Under the pieces are notes generated by a model that saw only the letters and a list, made by a program, of their open reading frames with translations, was not told the DNA's origin and made no database searches. Below, piece by piece: positions 61,615 to 64,000 of a DNA stretch of 64,000 nucleotides. Numbering within the stretch: position 1 is the first letter of the stretch; each line of letters opens with the position of its first letter. The DNA comes from Brevibacillus choshinensis. Its GTDB lineage: Bacteria; Bacillota; Bacilli; Brevibacillales; Brevibacillaceae. Position numbers and translations under genes: made by a program. The stretch is taken from contig NZ_LJJB01000007.1 of the NCBI RefSeq assembly GCF_001420695.1, positions 643,890-707,889 on the forward strand. Direction: 5' to 3'.

Positions 61615-62592
61615 ATGATTAAAACGTACTTTTATAACCACTCAGAACAGAAGATGTTTCATGACGTTGATCTCGCTACTAAAGACCAATGGCTGAAATC
61701 TCCCGAGGATTTGCTCTGGATTGATCTGTACGATGTGGGAAACAATGAACTTCCCTATATTGCCAAGATCTTCGACTTTCACCCGCTGGCAATTGAGGAC
61801 TGCCTGCACGTCAGTCCGCGTGCTAAGGTAGACAAGTACGACGACTACTATTTCTTCGTCTTTCACGCCCTTCGTTACAACGAAGAGAGCGACGATGAGA
61901 TTACAACAGTAGAACTGAACGTGTTTCTCGGTCCAAACTACATCGTCACGATTCACAAATCTCCGATGAACACGATCGGAAGAATTGCGGCCATGTGCCA
62001 TCGTAACATTTCGTATCTGAATCGCGGTCCGGATTACTTGCTGTACGCAATCGTAGACGGAATTACGGATGAATACTTCCCCATCATCGACCGGATCAGT
62101 GTACGGATTGACGAGCTGGAGGACGAGATTTACGAGCATCAGATGGAGGAAATCACGGAAGAATTCTTGGCATTGAAGCGAACGATTATTTTGATTCGTC
62201 GTGTGATTATGCCTCAAAAACGGATCTTTGCGAATGTAAATGGCCGTTATTCGTTCGACATTTCCGAGGAAAACGTTCCGTTCTACAGTGATTTGACAGA
62301 CCACTTGGAGAGGATTTCCGATTCGACGGAGACCTTCCGCGATCTGGTAAATGGTGCGTTGGATACGTACTACACCATTATCAGTGCGAAGACGACCGAA
62401 ACGATGCGTGTCCTCACCATCATTTCCACGATTATCCTGCCACTGACGTTTATTACGGGTTTGTTCGGGATGAATACCTTTGCATGGCTGGGTGAAGAAG
62501 CGGAGCCGTACATGCTGGTCGTAGCGCTCGTCATCATGCTAGGCATGACTTTTGCGATGCTTCACATTTTCCGCAAACGCAAGTGGCTGTAA
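61615..62592 (+). CDS. corA: CorA-family magnesium/cobalt transporter
   Basis: This pentameric divalent-cation channel is 325 residues long. It has a large cytoplasmic funnel domain, a long stalk helix (about 150-265) and two C-terminal membrane helices flanking the selectivity signature GLFGMNTF (GMN motif). It ends with a basic tail (FRKRKWL). GGGGGTGA precedes the ATG. The sequence does not show whether Mg2+, Co2+ or Ni2+ is preferred. Confidence 0.94.
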   Translation: MIKTYFYNHSEQKMFHDVDLATKDQWLKSPEDLLWIDLYDVGNNELPYIAKIFDFHPLAIEDCLHVSPRAKVDKYDDYYFFVFHALRYNEESDDEITTVELNVFLGPNYIVTIHKSPMNTIGRIAAMCHRNISYLNRGPDYLLYAIVDGITDEYFPIIDRISVRIDELEDEIYEHQMEEITEEFLALKRTIILIRRVIMPQKRIFANVNGRYSFDISEENVPFYSDLTDHLERISDSTETFRDLVNGALDTYYTIISAKTTETMRVLTIISTIILPLTFITGLFGMNTFAWLGEEAEPYMLVVALVIMLGMTFAMLHIFRKRKWL

Positions 62593-62659
62593 TTGGCGGT
62601 AATAGTTGTTCCCTCACTGAAAAAGACTAGTAACAAATGTTCAGTGGGGGGCGGCCAGA

Positions 62660-63376
62660 GTGGAAGATCTAACAACTGCATTACTACGCACCCTTTTTTC
62701 GTATTTTTTTCTCCTGATCTTGTTGCGATTGATGGGAAAACGAGAGTTGGGGAAGCTCTCCGTTTTTGACGTAGTCATTTCCATCATGCTTGCAGAAATG
62801 GCTGTCCTAGCGATAGAGGAGATCGAAAAACCAGCGAGCTTGTTCTACATACCGATGCTGCTCATAGGGGTTTTGGAGATCATCATGGCGTATGTTTCCT
62901 TGAAAAGTAAAAAGGTCCGAGACGTTGTAGACGGCTCGGCAGACGTCATTATTGAAAATGGCGAGATCAGGGAAGGAGCCATGCGACGAAACCGTCTGAA
63001 CATGGACGATCTGATGGTGCATTTGCGTCAAAAGAACGTCAAGAATGTAGCGGATGTAGAATTTGCGGTCTTAGAGCCAACCGGACAAATGAGCGTTTTT
63101 TTAAAAGAACGTAAAGATCCGGTGACGCGAGAGGACCTGGGGATGTTTGAACGTGAGCAAATCGGTCCCGTCTCCTACAAAGGTCTACCGATCCCTTTAA
63201 TTCTCGATGGAAAGGTCAGGATGGAAGCCCTCGACAAAATAGGGCAAAACGAACTCTGGCTGAAACGGGAAATACGTAGGTACGGAATTAAAGACATCCG
63301 AGAGGTATCTTTCTGCAGCATTGATGAGCGAGGGATTATTTATCTCGATAAAAAAGACAAACCGCCGCTGCAATGA
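62660..63376 (+). CDS. DUF421 (YetF/YcaP-like) membrane protein
   Basis: This 238-residue protein has three N-terminal membrane segments with the conserved RLMGKRELGKLSVFDVVISI. A cytoplasmic domain follows, holding VVDGSADVIIENGEIREGAM and RLNMDDLMVHLRQK; it repeats a second half near GPVSYKGLPIPLILDGKV. This is the usual DUF421-DUF3290-type layout; some YetF-group proteins are found in spore membranes. GTG 62660 follows a GGGGGG run. Function unknown. Confidence 0.88.
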   Translation: MEDLTTALLRTLFSYFFLLILLRLMGKRELGKLSVFDVVISIMLAEMAVLAIEEIEKPASLFYIPMLLIGVLEIIMAYVSLKSKKVRDVVDGSADVIIENGEIREGAMRRNRLNMDDLMVHLRQKNVKNVADVEFAVLEPTGQMSVFLKERKDPVTREDLGMFEREQIGPVSYKGLPIPLILDGKVRMEALDKIGQNELWLKREIRRYGIKDIREVSFCSIDERGIIYLDKKDKPPLQ

Positions 63377-63388
63377 CGCTCAGCGGCG
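63349..63388 (-). terminator. Terminator of spoVB (reverse strand), overlapping the DUF421 end
   Basis: CGCCGCTG (63363-63370) and CAGCGGCG (63381-63388) form a perfect 8-base-pair stem. Read on the reverse strand it is followed by GGTTTGTCTTTTTT. The stem begins within the stop region of spoVB. Confidence 0.75.
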
Positions 63389-64000
63389 TGGAAAAAAGAC
63401 AGCCAATTGTTCGCCGATCCAAGGGATACGGCGTACGTCCTGTTTACCAAGTACGCGCATAGCTACGAGGAGGACGACGTACAGGAGAGCGCTGACCATC
63501 GTACAGACGAGCAAAAGCTGTCCAACAGATGCATCCAGAAACCAATTTTTTGCCATGTAGGAGCCAGCGTAGCCCATGGCAAGCATCGCCGCACCGATTT
63601 TGCCAAACTCCCTGACATCAATGGTGAAACCGATTTTCTTGATGAGGCTCGCAAAGTGCAGCAGCGTAACGAGTGTAATCCCGATGTTCAGCGCAATGAC
63701 TGCGCCGTGTATGCCAAAGGCGGGCTGAGCCGTAAAGAGAAACATGGCCGTTGTTTTAATGATCGCGCCGATTAGCGTATTGCGAAAGACAACCTGTGCG
63801 TAATCTAGGCCTTGCAGCGCGGCAGCCAACGGTGCTTGAAAGAAGAGGAAGACCGAAAAAGGAGCCATTTCTTTCAAGAGGATACCTACCTCGTGAAACT
63901 GGTTGCCGTAAATCAGACCGCACAGAGGTTCTGCGAATATAGTCAGTAATACCGTGCAGGGTGCTCCTATGACGAGTGTGATCCGCATCGATTGATAGAT
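63380..64000 (-). CDS. spoVB: SpoVB-like flippase (MATE/Wzx family), C-terminal part
   Basis: The reverse-strand frame is open to the window edge; the last 206 residues are visible. They contain at least five membrane segments and typical polysaccharide-flippase blocks (EPLCGLIYGNQFHEVGILL, APFSVFLFFQAPLAAALQG, FGIHGAVIALNIGITLV) and end PWIGEQLAVFFPRR. SpoVB-group proteins flip lipid-linked precursors during cortex synthesis. The tgt-yajC-yrzE-...-spoVB order of B. subtilis supports SpoVB over other family members. Confidence 0.8.
   Translation of the reverse strand: MYQSMRITLVIGAPCTVLLTIFAEPLCGLIYGNQFHEVGILLKEMAPFSVFLFFQAPLAAALQGLDYAQVVFRNTLIGAIIKTTAMFLFTAQPAFGIHGAVIALNIGITLVTLLHFASLIKKIGFTIDVREFGKIGAAMLAMGYAGSYMAKNWFLDASVGQLLLVCTMVSALLYVVLLVAMRVLGKQDVRRIPWIGEQLAVFFPRR

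Overview
The window looks like chromosomal DNA of an endospore-forming Bacillota, most likely Brevibacillus or a close relative in the Paenibacillaceae. That placement is an inference from gene content and recalled synteny, not from a database search. The core follows the known Bacillus subtilis order spoVID-ysxE / valS-folC-comC-spoIIB-maf-radC-mreBCD-minCD-spoIVFAB-rplU-prp-rpmA-spo0B-obg-pheB-hom-thrC-thrB-pheA-safA / bofC-ruvAB-queA-tgt-yajC-spoVB. Several blocks are inserted or rearranged relative to it. There are no rRNA or tRNA genes, no CRISPR array, no phage and no intact insertion sequence.

Layout. 1-4.5 kb: the end of a DUF1700-like gene, a DUF4097 adhesin-like protein, and the late heme operon hemE-hemH-hemY. 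4.7-8.2 kb: spoVID and two CotS/YsxE-type spore coat kinases. 8.2-12.5 kb: an accessory block with a small membrane protein and a partner-switching module (membrane PP2C phosphatase, HATPase anti-sigma-type kinase, STAS antagonist) preceded by a sigma-B-like promoter. 12.5-18.3 kb: a valine T-box riboswitch, valS, folC and murC. 18.3-25.7 kb: a FapR box and fabH, a short comC-type prepilin peptidase, spoIIB, a DUF4321 gene, maf, radC and mreBCD. 25.7-31.0 kb: a class B PBP carrying four 48-residue repeats, minC, minD and rodA.

31.0-39.2 kb: a candidate small RNA, a cold-shock gene, spoIVFA and spoIVFB, an acetyltransferase on the other strand, RNase G, the L21 leader with rplU-prp-rpmA, spo0B, obg and a PilZ/YcgR-like protein. 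39.2-41.4 kb: Rex-type operators upstream of yjlC-ndh, then a 50-residue reverse-strand gene. 41.5-46.3 kb: the threonine/phenylalanine genes pheB-hom-thrC-thrB-pheA. 46.3-53.2 kb: safA, a coat kinase, a secreted 2',3'-cyclic nucleotidase, bofC, a secreted protein of unknown function and a small protein. 53.3-61 kb: a duplicated structured repeat, ruvCAB, a DUF2905 gene, a SpoIID/LytB protein, queA, tgt and yajC. 61-64 kb: a TIGR04086 membrane protein, corA, a DUF421 protein and the 3' end of spoVB.

Functionally the window joins cell-shape and division machinery (MreBCD, PBP, RodA, MinCD) with sporulation: coat assembly (SpoVID, SafA, CotS kinases), septal remodelling (SpoIIB), pro-sigma-K processing (SpoIVFA, SpoIVFB, BofC) and the phosphorelay (Spo0B). 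The most unusual structures are (i) a dispersed structured repeat with two copies before ruvC and a deleted reverse-strand copy after ndh, (ii) the inserted partner-switching module with an odd kinase, (iii) a stand-alone promoter plus three-tier hairpin between rodA and the cold-shock gene, and (iv) exact 48-residue repeats in the PBP.
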